This document shows positions 34,822 to 45,500 of a stretch of DNA of 64,000 nt, one piece after another. The stretch's first letter is position 1. Every line of letters begins with the position of its first letter. The notes under the pieces were generated by a model that searched no databases, had not been told where the DNA came from, and worked only from the letters and a program-made list of their open reading frames with translations. This DNA is from Trachythela sp. YZ-2020 (Eukaryota; Cnidaria; Anthozoa; Malacalcyonacea; Clavulariidae), in the NCBI GenBank assembly GCA_016169945.1, contig JADLSH010000382.1:186001-250000 (forward strand). The letters are read 5' to 3'. The translations under genes and the position numbers were made by a program.

Positions 34822-35296
34822 CAGGGGCGCCGGAAGGAAGCCGAAGCGGCGGAGGCAGCCCCATGAAAAGGGCGCGAGCGCCGAAGGCGCGAGAAATTTG
34901 TAGGGGTGTCCGGGGATATCTTCCCCCGGAAAATTTTTTGAATCTACACTCTCTGAAATGCCATTTCCTGCATTTTGAGTGGAGATTTTACATAATTCTG
35001 ATATTAAAAAACGCAATATAAAATACACAAAAGGATGAAAGTCTACACATTTTTAAGATGATACACATATAAATCATACATTCAGATTTCCAGTTCATAA
35101 AAACCTATATACGAACTGTATGTTTCCAATTTATATAAACGTACGAGGGCTAGCCCGGTCACAATAATAATAATTTATTCATTTCAATGCACTTTATTGT
35201 TAAGAAAAAGGGCAACCGGTTGCCCCCGCGTGCCCCCGTACTATAAGGGCAGCGGGGGCAGCTGCCCCCGCTGCCCCCGTGGCTCCGGCGCCCCTG
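34822..35296. mobile_element. hAT-type MITE with perfect 8-bp duplication and known empty site
   Basis: The ends are CAGGGGCGCCGGA and its inverse TCCGGCGCCCCTG (one mismatch), and both flanks are CATATTTT (34814-34821, 35297-35304). The corresponding left-arm position (about 23712-23725, reverse complement) has a single near copy of the target with no insertion. The interior carries a GC-rich repeat (gcccccg units) and a segment (cccccggaaaattttttgaatct) shared with about 12181-12205. Confidence 0.9.
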
Positions 35297-35495
35297 CATA
35301 TTTTAATGTCTGTGCATTCCTTATTGATCACTCTCGTCCATTTGTCAAGTTGATTGCCTTTATGTTAGCGTATAATTATGTGTGGGAAATTAAATCCTGC
35401 AGTATGCATAATATTATAAAGTCCGCATAATAAATGCAGTCTTATTATTGTCTTCATTTAGAAGTGTGTCCAACGGTAAAACAGCCTGAAGCAAG

Positions 35496-36317
35496 ATGAA
35501 ATTTTCTGTTTTTTTCGTTGTTTTCGTTGCGGCAGCGTTCAACTCTGGAGTATGAATGCCTGTAAGATTACTTTGCATTTTTTCCCTTCTTAAATTGAAA
35601 CTAGTATCTTATAAATTATAAACTGATTAACTAATTAACTTAATATTGAATATATCTTTAATGGCTTAGGTAGAATTTGTTTGACTAGGAAATTTCTCTG
35701 TAGATTTGTGCAAACAAAGTAAGCAAAATTCAAAATATCTTCTAAGCAGCAGAAAATCTAAGAAAAATATGAAAAAATCCTACCCCAAGAAAATGAGGTA
35801 ACCTGAGCTAAAGATTTGAGTAGACAAATTCTTGATAGATATTTTGTGTTACGATTGACAACGATCCAGCAATGAAGTAAAATAATTAAGGGATATTTGC
35901 ATTCCGTTTATCAAAATGTGTATTTATCGATCTCATACTTCTTTAAAAACTAAACAATATGTCGCATTCTAGCTGTATAAAAAATAGTCAATTTATATGT
36001 ACCTAAAATTCAAATCAAAGTTCTTCATATATTTTTTAATGGCTTGAATCGTGGATCGCGATGTTGATGCTTTAGACACTGATATGCAGATGAATGGCGC
36101 CACCCAAATCCAGTATGCATCATTGATTTTTGCAACTCAGCCTCAGACCAATACAATTGATATTGGACAGACGTTCCCAGTAACTCCTCCACCGGCAACC
36201 GTTCACGATCACTTCAATACATTACACGAAGTGATTAATAACGTCATATTGGGCAATTTGAATGATCCACATCTGATTATGTACAGGAAAACTGCAGAAA
36301 AAGTTGTAATTTACTAG
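35496..36317 (+). pseudogene. Broken inverted copy of the secreted-protein gene (exons 1 and 2)
   Basis: Exon 1 (35496-35561) still starts MKFSVFFVVFVAAAF but is one base short of the left copy and hits a stop. Exon 2 (about 36039-36317) keeps DRDVDALDTDMQMNGATQIQ and the similar C-terminal half, but the acceptor AG has become TG, the Trp codon after it is a stop, and the 3' splice donor is not conserved. No third exon follows. It is a pseudogene diverging from 19829-23518. Confidence 0.8.
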
Positions 36318-36345
36318 GAGTACGACAATACCGTGGTTTTTCATT

Positions 36346-37320
36346 AGACAAAGTGCAATAAGCGACTTGCACTAAGATGTCACGTGACCTTAATCTGCTT
36401 AAAAGAGCAAGCATGGATTTAAAACGCGAAAGAACTATCATGAGTGGTGTTTTATTTACATTTCAGTAACTCCTCCACCGACAACAAATTATGAGTTTCA
36501 GAGTAGACTGGTAGCCATTACCTTTAAAAATCCATTCTAAAAGTTTCGAAATATGGTTAGCCTAATTTCCATAATTTGGACAAGTTGCAATATTCGTATC
36601 GCCACCGCGATTCTAGAAGGCAAATGGTTAGTTATTTTGATCAGACAAATACCAATGAATTGGCATGATAAGTTTGTTATTCAATCCAGTGCAAAAATTT
36701 GTATCTTCAATTAAAGCTAACAAAGTAATACCACAAAATATGATGGGGGACATTTTTTTTGGGACACCCTGTATGTTGCTTTCTACAAATAAATAAATTA
36801 GCATTATTTTGCAAATATTATCACTAAATTTGCATCATGCATAATATTAGCAAGTAGCTTGTTCCTGAATTATTAATAAATTATACAAAAATAATTAGTC
36901 TGATACATTGAGTACTGTATAAGTAAACAAGCTGTGAATAAAAGTCACCAAACATACTAAAAACATCAGAAAAGCTATAGATGCGTGCAGTGCATTTAGA
37001 TGCATGCTGCCAAATTAGTCCCCCACCAACTTATTTCACTTTACCTTTCCTTACTGCACATATAAATGTACATGCAGCATGATCAAGATTCAGCTCTTCA
37101 AAAGAAACAGCAATGAAAATACTCCTGTATTACTATTTAATAGGTTTTTCTGTCAAATTAACAGGCTGATGGCAATATAAAGTCCACTGGTCATACCCAA
37201 CGAAACAAAATCAACCCAGCCTGAACTATGTATTCTACAACACAAGTAATGCTACATGGGGGAATTTTACTTTTCTACAAATATATTCACCACATGATTC
37301 ACACCTTGTGGTTGGATTGT
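36346..37320. other. AT-rich non-coding stretch
   Basis: A short second match to the secreted-protein exon (acatttcagtaactcctccaccgacaac, about 36460-36487) lies 280 bases downstream of its pseudogene copy. The rest holds no supported feature. Confidence 0.5.
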
Positions 37321-37587
37321 TTTGTTGTAAGGGCCTTTGCTCGAAACGTCGAAGTATACATTGTATTTTTCAGGTAGTTTTACACAACAGTCAACCGCCT
37401 TGTTTGAATATGTGCATGACTGAAAAGCCCAGAATTGACTGCGCCTCACAATTGGATTGTTTTGATATGCGTGACTACAAAGATCAGAATCCACCACGCG
37501 CTTCACGCCTTGTGACATCTTTATGCATAAGATCTTACTAGTGTATGCAATAGAAGTTAATTAGAGACGTTTCTTACATTCCTCGAT

Positions 37588-38985
37588 TTATTCTTTGATC
37601 TTCTTCCTCAGACAATGGTCACAAAATCTACAAAATTCATCTGATATTTCCTTGTCTAAAGCACAATTGCAAAAGTTTGGGTCCTCACTAAAGACCCGCT
37701 TTGGCGTATACGATATTGTAGTGGAAAGGCAATTTGTGTTAGTGGTATAACCATGAGCTCGTAGCCCAATAAGGGAAATGTATTCATGATGGAAAACCTG
37801 TTCCCATCGACAAGAATACACAGTATTTGCTGCATACTTAGCTGTTTATCTGTTATGTTAACACGACTGAACAATGAGACAGCATTTCGAAAGCAAAGGC
37901 AGAGGTAAGCATGGATGTGGAGAACCTCAGATTTTTCAGGAACATTTTGTTCGAGCAAATCAATGAGGAACATGAAATTGTGCAAAAACATACTTGAATC
38001 CTTACCTGTAAATCTAAACTGAAACTCCCAAGAATTATTACAATTATCATCATACCACCTGAATATTTTCTTGGCCAACCAATTCAATTTGCATTCTCCT
38101 CGAAGAGCTTCAATATATTTAAAAAATGGGGTGTTCGGTAGCCTGCGAAGCAGTCGCTTTATTTTTGAGTGGTTATTATATAAATGGGCGATAAAATAAT
38201 CGGGCGGAAAAATTAGGTGGCGGATAAAATGCGCCCTCCGCCCGCTTATTTTTCCGTCCTCTAATTTTCCGCCCGATTATTTTACCGCCCATTTATATAA
38301 TAACCGCTCAAAAATAAAGCGACTGCTTCGCAGGCTAGGTGTTCGGCGGAACCTGTTTAAAAGAAGAAATAGAAGCAATATTTGAGCTGCTGAACGCTAG
38401 TTTTCAAAGATAACGATGTGCTAAAGCACACGCGTTATTTTTTAAATGTATAGTAGCGGATCAACATGGGCTCGATCAATCAATTCACCAGCTAAAGGTA
38501 TAAACTCTTGTCGCCTTCTCTGCTTGGCAATGAACGCAGTAATATTCGATCGTTTCGTTTTCTCCGTTACTTTTCTTTGGTTGACTGTCTTTTTAAAATT
38601 CTCAACTGCATTTGCAACTTTAACCCGGTTAGAATATTTCCATGGCTTCCATGTATCTGAGGATTTACAACCAAAAGTTCTAGTACCATTGCTTGAAAGT
38701 GATTTACTATCAACATATGCAAAAGTAGAAAAAAAGGTAGCACTATTGCTTAGCTCGCCTGCTAAAAATGCCAGCATTTTCATGTCGTTTGGGAGCTCTG
38801 CAAAAACAAATCTAACATCAATAGCCTTTCCTTTACATTCAATAGAATAGGAGGAGTTCTGGAGTTATGTCGGACGTCAAATTGCTCAAAAACAGCTTGA
38901 CAGCCAAACAGTTTTCTGAACAATTTGCACCGAAGAGAAGAAAGTTTTCGTTGCTGCTGAAGATGCCATGCCCCAAATCGTATTT
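37588..38985 (-). pseudogene. Family B gene, C-terminal half, broken by frameshifts and a MITE
   Basis: Read from 38985 downward: SSNENFLLFGANCSEN, a frameshift, NDMKMLAFLAGELSNSATFF, then TWKPWKYSNRVKVANAVENF and RRRQEFIPLAGELIDRAHVD, then (after a probable intron ending TTTAAACAG) a block with LAKKIFRWYDDN, FRFTGKDSSMFLHNFMFLID and finally WEQVFHHEYISLIGL with a Cys cluster at the C terminus (CNCA, CRFCDHC). I know this as a conserved multi-copy protein in cnidarians without assigned function. The N-terminal half lies at 44430-45125. Between the halves are a family A copy and other DNA. Confidence 0.6.
38139..38337. mobile_element. Palindromic MULE-type MITE inserted in family B coding sequence
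   Basis: Two arms of about 75 bases, beginning TAGCCTGCGAAGCAG, fold back on each other almost perfectly. The flanks are a perfect 9-bp duplication GGTGTTCGG (38130-38138, 38338-38346). Removing the element and one duplication restores the reading from the exon start near 38360 into KLNWLAKKIFRW. It has the same terminal bases and duplication length as the MITE at 4813-5220. Confidence 0.9.
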
Positions 38986-38989
38986 ACCC

Positions 38990-40201
38990 TCCTTGGAATA
39001 TAGCCCTCTTCGTATGCTGACGAAGAGCATCCTTCGTAGGTGGAAGATTTTCGCTTGGACAGGCCTTCTTGGTGAACAAACGTCGTCTTGCTTCATTGAC
39101 ATCAGACAGACTGCTAGTTTTGTCATATAACAAAACAACATAACGCTCAACAGCAATAAGTAGTAGGTCTTCACATGGCTCATATTGATTGCAGAGTGAT
39201 AATCAATACACAATTTAGAAGTAAGAAAATATGAACATTTGTCAGATATTTATAGAAATGTACATCATTTCATGTTCCTGTATAGAACTATATAAATATA
39301 ACATGGCACTTGTTACAAAGAGGTATATAAATATAGGATTCCACATGGTAAAATTTTTTTAAGGTTTTACCTTGAAAAAGGTTCAGTGATTTCAGGAAAT
39401 GATTTCCAGGTATTCCAACATGTCTTCTTTCCTTTGCCACAAAACGCAGAAACTGTATCACGTCCAGTGAAAGCAACCCAAAAGCGCAAACCATCACATA
39501 GATGCATACTTGTGGGCTGGCAGCCAACGTTTATATCTCCCGACACCAAATTCTATCCATAGCCCATCGATATCCAACAGATGAAAAAAGGAAACTGTAA
39601 TAACTATAACATCAGTATCCACTGCTCGTATGGCAATTTTCCGATGACCACAGCCAGCAGCATGCTTTACATGTAGAAACATACGAGTGTCTGCTTCTTC
39701 ATGGTCGCACGGAGTTACGTTATGGTGATCAATATCTCCCGAAGATACCACTTCTTTACTATCTGTTGCCACGACAACTCCTTCAAAACTTTGAATCGCA
39801 GGACAGTTAACAAGATCTTGCGCAAGTAAATGGAACAACTCTGACTTATTTTCATCAACCATTAGAAATTGCTGCCAATTTTTCCATACCGGTGTATCGT
39901 CTTTCGCAGAGATCCTGATACCTTTAGCTCTTCTTTCTCTGGTTTCTGATTTCAAACTGTCTTCTGTATAAACGTCAAAAACGACATCAACTCTTGTAAT
40001 AGTGCCTTGAGAATTCAAAATGAATGGCCAAAAGATGTTTTTATTGTACTCTCCATATGTCTTGGCAGCTGAAGATCTTGTCAATTGTACCACAGCAGCC
40101 CCATCAAACACTTTTGCTGTCACGTCTACTGGTTGAATTTCTTTAGTTTCACCAGTGAGTTCTAGGATGCTAACAAAGTCCGACTTTGTACATTTTCGCA
40201 A
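38990..40201 (-). pseudogene. Family A copy 2: FEN/PIN-like nuclease domain and C-terminal helices
   Basis: The frame 39494-40201 (235 codons) holds DVVFDVYTEDSLK at about residues 72-84, CDHEEADTRMFLH at 165-177 and AVDTDVIVI at 193-201. After a frameshift the helix block continues as VAFTGRDTVSAFCGKGKK (39549-39367), so the Asp missing in the 17.4 kb copy is present here, though its Cys is Arg. A donor CAAG|GTAAAA near 39370 and a downstream exon with DKTSSLSDVNEARRRLFTKK and PPTKDALRQHTKRAIFQ complete the tail. The order of acidic residues fits a FEN/XPG-type PIN fold; catalysis is unproven. Confidence 0.6.
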
Positions 40202-40563
40202 CTTTCCATACTCAGGAATTGAAGGAGGGTAAGAGTGGTTTTCGTGGGCAAATAAGTCAGCCAGATCGCCACTTCTTCATTGGCAGGCAACATAAAGAGA
40301 TGCATATAGTCTGCAGTCATCTTGAAGTTACCTTTAGATGCCGATACCTTTAGATGCCGATGCTCATCAATTTACCTTAGATGCCGATACCGTGTTCTTT
40401 CTACGGAAAAGAGGAAGGCTGTTTTTGGAAATGGTAAGATAGACGGACTTTTCACATGTCACAAGCCTTTTCTGAACATACTCCTTGTATTGATCTCCTC
40501 CAATTTTCTTCGCATTTCTCACGGGCTCGGCAGATTAACTAATGGTTCTTGTCATGACCTGAA
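40202..40563 (-). other. Degraded stretch inside family A copy 2
   Basis: No clear frame is left. A short direct repeat (cctttagatgccgatac, twice near 40330-40360) marks a small local duplication. It separates the nuclease-like frame from the central domain and may include a former intron. Confidence 0.45.
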
Positions 40564-41846
40564 CTAACGAGTCTTCTTCATCACTGAACGGGTTTCCAAC
40601 TTCGATAACAACTCCTTAAAATTCTTCACGTCTTTACGAAATTTGTTTTCATGAGCATCTGTGTCTTCATGGTGCCTTTTCTCTGTTTCGCATTCTTCAT
40701 TCACGTTGAAATTATTTACCAAGCGTGCAATCTCTGGGCCACCAATCATCCATTTCATCAAAGCACTCTCATTATTCAAAATACAAACTTCTCCTCCATC
40801 TGTCTTCACATCCTTATTATTCTGCTCGTGCGCTTGATCTTCTGCCGTACAAGAGAATCGTCTGTCCGTTTTCTTGTACGTAAAATGGCCTTTTTTTTTA
40901 ATTCGCTGAAGATATTTTGGTGTTTCATCTCAAGCATCTTTAGATCTTGTATGAAGATTGGTAACCATCTGGAATAATGCGTGTGGTCTACAGCAAACAT
41001 CCAAGGAACTATCTCGTCAAGGGACTTCACAAACATTTGGAAATTTGATTCTCTAAGACTTCGGATTAGCTTTAGTAGCAATGCCTCCATCTCAATCACT
41101 GTCATCCAGTATTGGAACTGAACAGATGATCGTCGTCTGTCTTCTATCCATTGATGGAAAGGAATATCTTGGTCTGCAGATTCCATGCATGCATTCCATA
41201 ACAGAAGGTAAAGGGCAGCACACGATATTTGGTGTACATAACGGGATCTTTTCACTTGATTTCCTTTAAGCACGCTGTCTGCCCTCCCTGGGGTGTTGAT
41301 GGAAGACTTAACAAGCAGATCTACCCAACCACTTGCTTCAAGCCAGTCACCAATTGCTGCGAGAAAGTTCATTTCAATATGCAGCGAGCCCATCATCATC
41401 ATCAGTTTATCCTCACCATAAAAGTCGGGATAATGCCACTGTACCTGTTTACCAATCGCATAGACTGGTTGATCTCCTGTTATGACTGCTACCTGCCCAG
41501 GGTTAATTTCTTGCAGTATGAGATTAACAATTTTCATTGTATGGCGTACCACAGCTGTTGATACCACGGACTCCTTTAGTAAGGGCAGAAGAGTCGACAG
41601 TGATTTTAGCTGAACTGCAGATAACTGATCCTGCCTCGCCTGAAATACTGACAATGAAATCCGTCCGTTTACATTACTCTTTGTCTCTCTGGAGTTATCA
41701 AAGCAGCGAACCTTTTGAAGCCACTCATCTGCCGTAAATAATCTCGAATTATCGTTATCAGATACGTCTTGTGCACAAACCTGTTGAAGTGGGTATTCCG
41801 AGGCAACTGTTTTGGTAGCAAAAACTGTTGTGTAACTCTTTGTCAA
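40564..41846 (-). pseudogene. Family A copy 2: central domain ('GDQ ... LHIE') and DQAHEQNN region
   Basis: The frame 40806-41846 (346 codons) has VAVITGDQPVYAIGKQVQ near residue 125, MGSLHIEMNF near 155, AIGDWLEASGW near 165 and FAVDHTHYSRWLPIFIQDL near 285. A frameshift near 40870 separates it from the next frame (40564-40809) with LMKWMIGGPEIARLVNNF and HHEDTDAHENKF. Same order as 15049-16570 in copy 1. The GDQ Asp on a hydrophobic strand may be a catalytic strand of an RNase-H-like fold, with the DNID motif upstream as first acid; inference. Confidence 0.6.
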
Positions 41847-41860
41847 TTCTAATGGGACAT

Positions 41861-42698
41861 TTAACCTCTCGATTTCTTTATCAAATGCGTTTCAGATTGT
41901 TCCTCCTCTGGATGTTGGAAGATGGATATGCTGGTACCATGGAAAGCTTCTGTAGCTGTCGCTGAGGATGGGTTATGGTCTATGTTATCTATTGCAGCGG
42001 TGGTAAACAATCCATTCTTAAGTGTAGCTGGACAAACAACCACCTTCTCTTGATAGACTTTACAAAGCTGCTTCGTAACTGAAAGCTCGACATCTTGTAC
42101 TCTGTCATAAGAGACACTCATTCCATAAACTGCAAGAGCTGACACGATCCATTTTTTCCGCGTTTTTGAGTGCAGCATCAATCCAGTATATAAAGGAAAA
42201 GACGTTTCATTTTTCCTCAGATGCTTGGTGGAATCTGATATGGAATTCATACGTTTCTTTTTGACTGCGTTGAAACGAATAAGTTGTGAAATAGCCACTG
42301 CAGCTTTGGCACCTTTGCTATTCACCTCATAAGCGTCGTCCTCTAGAACTGAGTGTCCAAGAATCATGCTTATTAAGCAGTATAATGACGGAGGAACAGC
42401 AGAGTGTTCACCACGTTTTCGAGAATACCGACCGATTGCGGAGTATCGCAAAAAGCTGTTTTTTGACAATATTTGTAGCCTTTGCTAAGCAAGCTACATC
42501 AGTCTGACCACTCAAGGTACAAGCATCAAATATTGCGGCTCCAACATCATTTCCCGGTGTGAGTAAGACATCCCTTCCATGTCTTGTCTCAGAAAGATCA
42601 GACAGCTTCTTAAGAAGGTCTTCTTTAAGCCTAGTGCTGTGAATCCTATCGATACTCCCTTGGGAAGCATTGTATTCGGCTAATCTCGTAGATACCAA
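41861..42698 (-). pseudogene. Family A copy 2: 'DNIDHNPSS ... FHGT' segment
   Basis: Two overlapping frames (42408-42698 and 41861-42469) make one coding path with a frameshift near 42440. Visible are GRDVLLTPGNDVGAAIFDAC, then SQLIRFNAVKKKR, YGMSVSYDRVQ, VVCPATLKNGLFTTAAIDNI and its continuation DHNPSSATATEAFHGTSISI. The D-N-I-D on a hydrophobic strand followed by a second strand looks like the first half of an RNase-H-type catalytic core. Confidence 0.6.
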
Positions 42699-43441
42699 CT
42701 CCTTAGTTCTCTAAGCTTAAAAACAGGTGTTATTTCTTCTGATGATGTAATGCATTCCCTAATGTAGTCTGCAACTTCAGTAACGACAACACCGTACAGA
42801 ATGTCATCTTCAAAATCTGCTGGTGACTTGGAACTTGTCACACGTAGCCTGTTGTAGAGAGCTTTTAAACAACTTTTATGGGCCTCGATTGCTACAAGAT
42901 CTCCCTCACTTAAGTTCGCAAGAAGCTTTTTGTCAGATAATCTTGTAGCGGAATCTCTCTTATCCAAGCCAAGTGTTTGTGCGTTACACAGTTTTGTATC
43001 AGTTTCAGGTTCATCGCAGAAAAAGCAATTTGTGATAAAATTTTGGGCAACAAAGTCCGAGCGTGTATTTTGAGATGGTAGCGAACTTTCCTCGGGGCGT
43101 TCTTCGGTTCTCCTTCTCTTGCTTGCTCGCTCATAGTGATAGTTGTCATAAATATTTCTACATGATTTGTGGAATTTAGCCTTATTCTGTATCAAATCCT
43201 GAAGTAAGTTTTCCCTTTCAATTCTTACCCTCAATGGAGTCAGTAACTGCCCAATGGTATTGAAATTTTGCAAATTTTCAACCACAGTCGAATAACTACG
43301 AGTTCCATCATCTGATGTACTGCAGACTGGGCATACTAATGGACTTGAAGATTCCTCTTCGTATATAAAGCACAGATCCCAATTGATCACTTGGCCAATG
43401 TTGGGTTGGAAAATATGGAAATGTTCCGATGCATTTAACAA
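42680..43441 (-). pseudogene. Family A copy 2: N-terminal zinc-binding domain
   Basis: A 253-codon frame starts at an ATG at 43441. It contains CPVCSTSDDG near residue 36, KFHKSCRNIYDNYHY near 95, the basic KRRRTEERPEESS, CFFCDEP near 140 and EAHKSCLKALYNR near 190. Two C-x2-C ... H-x3-C sets fit two treble-clef or ribbon zinc sites. A frameshift near 42690 breaks it from the next segment. The frame is otherwise intact over 760 bases, so this copy is younger than its many other breaks suggest, or was recently under selection. Confidence 0.65.
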
Positions 43442-44090
43442 CGAGAAACGCTTCTTAGATATCTAAATCCAACCACAACTGCAACAACAACGGTTTATAG
43501 TAGTCTACATTATATTTTTCTCAGTGATATTTCAACGCAACTTTTCAGCGGTTTTTCATTGCTTATTCCCTGAATATATTATTGTAAGCATTTCCCTTTC
43601 TCCTTATGTCAGCTTATCATATAGCCTGAGAAAAGAGTGAGAAGAGGCAGCTGTTTTCTCAGGCTAGTTATCATGCCATTTTCTGATATGACTATTTTTA
43701 GAATGGCATAATTGCGTTGTTTTTGTCAAACCTTCAATTACTTGAATTACGACGATCAAATGGCTTCCTTTTAATAAAAAGAAGCCATTTGATGGTAAAA
43801 AGTTTCTATATCATAACATATGGCTTTTGTCATATCGGCAGCATGCAATTTATATAGACGTTTTTCGCTTGAAAAACGTTATGGAATGGTAGAGCTAAAC
43901 ATGACGTTTTTACTTCCAAAATGCGCCTGTTTGGTAATGGTTTGAAAAATGGTAACACTATGAACTATCATGAAACAGTGTGGGTAGAGAAAACACACAA
44001 TTTATTGCTTTTTCCATGGTCTTGTTTACACAAACCGTGGGGGATTTAAAGTTGGATCATGTATTGAAGAACGGACCAAATAACAACATT
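43442..44090. other. Non-coding stretch with a small TAGCCTGAG hairpin
   Basis: No gene is seen. At 43623-43668 a 46-base palindrome has ends TAGCCTGAGAAAA / TTTTCTCAGGCTA, which resembles the MULE-type TIRs at 4813 and 38139. It may be a minimal relic. The block aaatggcttc..ttgatggtaaaa (about 43758-43800) is a local inverted repeat. Confidence 0.45.
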
Positions 44091-44430
44091 AAATCTTTGT
44101 AAATTTGGGTTTAAATAAATTTAATTTAATATATTTATCACTGGCAGCAACAGGAGAGAAAATATTGTTTAGTTGTATCCATTTTGATCTGAATTTCATT
44201 AGATACAAAGCCGTGATACGGATAAATTGCTGAATTGTCCATAGGGGACTGGGGCTGAGTTGGAAGGTCTAAAAATAGCATTTCGAGGCATAGCGTTGGG
44301 ATCTCGACCCTATCTTTTTCAGCACCTTCAAATCTATAAGACTGCCAATTTTCATGTTGGTATCATAAAACGCACAATTGAGGCTATTTTGGTCCTCAAC
44401 CGACCCCACTACAATGTTCAGGAAGCTTAC
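44090..44430 (-). pseudogene. Fragment of a third conserved gene ('LSPSPLWTIQQF')
   Basis: On the minus strand, immediately after family B stops matching (near 44430), the reading changes to SVEDQNSLNCAFYDTNMKIG, SLIDLKVLKKIGSRSQRYAS, a stop, then TFQLSPSPLWTIQQFIRITA and LYLMKFRSKWIQ. The motif style is of another repeated cnidarian protein family of unknown role. It is either an inserted fragment or part of the DNA that split family B. Confidence 0.4.
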
Positions 44431-45125
44431 AAGCCAAGAGCAAGCTGTGTCGTCCTTCCCGAACGGAGCACCGTCACCACCTAAAGCGACATAAAAAGTG
44501 TTAGCGTCATCAAATGTTACCTGAAATTGGCTATTACTAAGATATAATTCACCCAACTTCACCAGAAGATCTTCAATGTCACGATAACAGCCACTAACCT
44601 TTTCACTTTCCTCCAACCCAACACAAAACCTTTCACCAATAGTATATAACTTGCCAATATCTATGGACTTAATGTAAGCCATCAGCCTGTGATATATACG
44701 AACAAGTCGAGGGGTAGGACAGTTGGCAACCTTAATACGCACAGTCCCTTCTTACTAGGCACTCGTGTATAGGAAGTAGATTTATATACCGATTTATACT
44801 TATCCTTACTCATTACTCCCTTACTATAGTAAACTGATATTGACCTAAGCATATTAGAATTAGAGTGTTCAAACAAATTAAGATCTTCTTTGTAATTTTT
44901 TGGGAACACCTTCTCTTTAAATTATTTTATCTTTTTTACTCCATCGACTACATTTTCTTCCTTGCACTTCCTTTCCAATGCCTCCAACATCCCAATGGTG
45001 CCAGGCTTCAAATTTTCTACAGTTCCCCCATGTATTGCATTGACTGCTTCGATTGTTTCATTTCCCCGCTGTCTCGCTGCCTTCACTCCACAATCGGCTG
45101 ACCCTGTTGATTTTAATCGGCACAC
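44430..45125 (-). pseudogene. Family B gene, N-terminal half
   Basis: Downward from 45125: SGSADCGVKAARQRGNETIE-type start (MCRLKSTGSADCGVKAARQR), KPGTIGMLEALERKCKEENV, a frameshift near 44920, FPKNYKEDLNLFEHSNSN, KYKSVYKSTSYTRVPSKKG, a frameshift near 44740, then CPTPRLVRIYHRLMAYIKSI and finally FYVALGGDGAPFGKDDTACS. The reading ends at WLVSFLNI, and the natural continuation (GHGIFSSNENFLLFG) begins 5.4 kb away at about 38990. Two frameshifts and the split make it a pseudogene. Confidence 0.6.
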
Positions 45126-45140
45126 AAATGTTTTAATTTA

Positions 45141-45497
45141 GGGCCTGTTTATATGATCCAGGCTAGGCGGGAAGAGACAGTTGCCGAGATCCCGCTAGAA
45201 ACTCTATTGAGTGTTTATATGATCCCGCTTCTATCCCGCCTAGACGGGATCCCGCTTAGCCGGGACGAAAATTCCCATATAAACACTCTATCCCGCCTAG
45301 CCGGAATGGACATTTCTTCTGAGCATGCGTAAATCCCTTTTCTGCAAGAAAATATGACGTCAAGTATTTAACTGGCTTCATCCCGGCAATGTATTTTGTC
45401 CATATAAACACGCCATCCCGCCTAGGCGAGTTTCCCGGCTAGCTAGACGGGATGAAAACGTCCCGTCCCGCCTAGCCTGGATCATATAAACAGGCCC
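45141..45497. mobile_element. PIF/Harbinger-type MITE, TTA duplication
   Basis: The ends are GGGCCTGTTTATATGATCCA and its exact reverse complement, with TTA on both sides (45138-45140, 45498-45500). The interior is a set of inverted and direct copies of cccgcctag-type units with gtttatatgatcc repeats, so it folds strongly. No ORF. Same type as 23005-23420. Confidence 0.9.
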
Positions 45498-45500
45498 TTA

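Larger units (their letters stand above)
31040..36345 (-). repeat. Right arm of the giant inverted repeat
   Basis: Reverse-complement match to 22255-28130. Arm-specific differences: a (ACGG)n array at 31094-31180, a block at about 32400-33535 missing from the left arm, and the hAT MITE at 34822-35296. It carries the degenerate copy of the secreted-protein exons at its outer end. No other gene is supported. Confidence 0.85.

Noticed and set aside
38446..38850. 134-codon plus-strand frame
   Set aside because: Antisense to the family B coding sequence, which has recognisable motifs on the minus strand.
40322..41737. Several plus-strand frames of 62-110 codons
   Set aside because: All antisense to the family A copy 2 coding frames.
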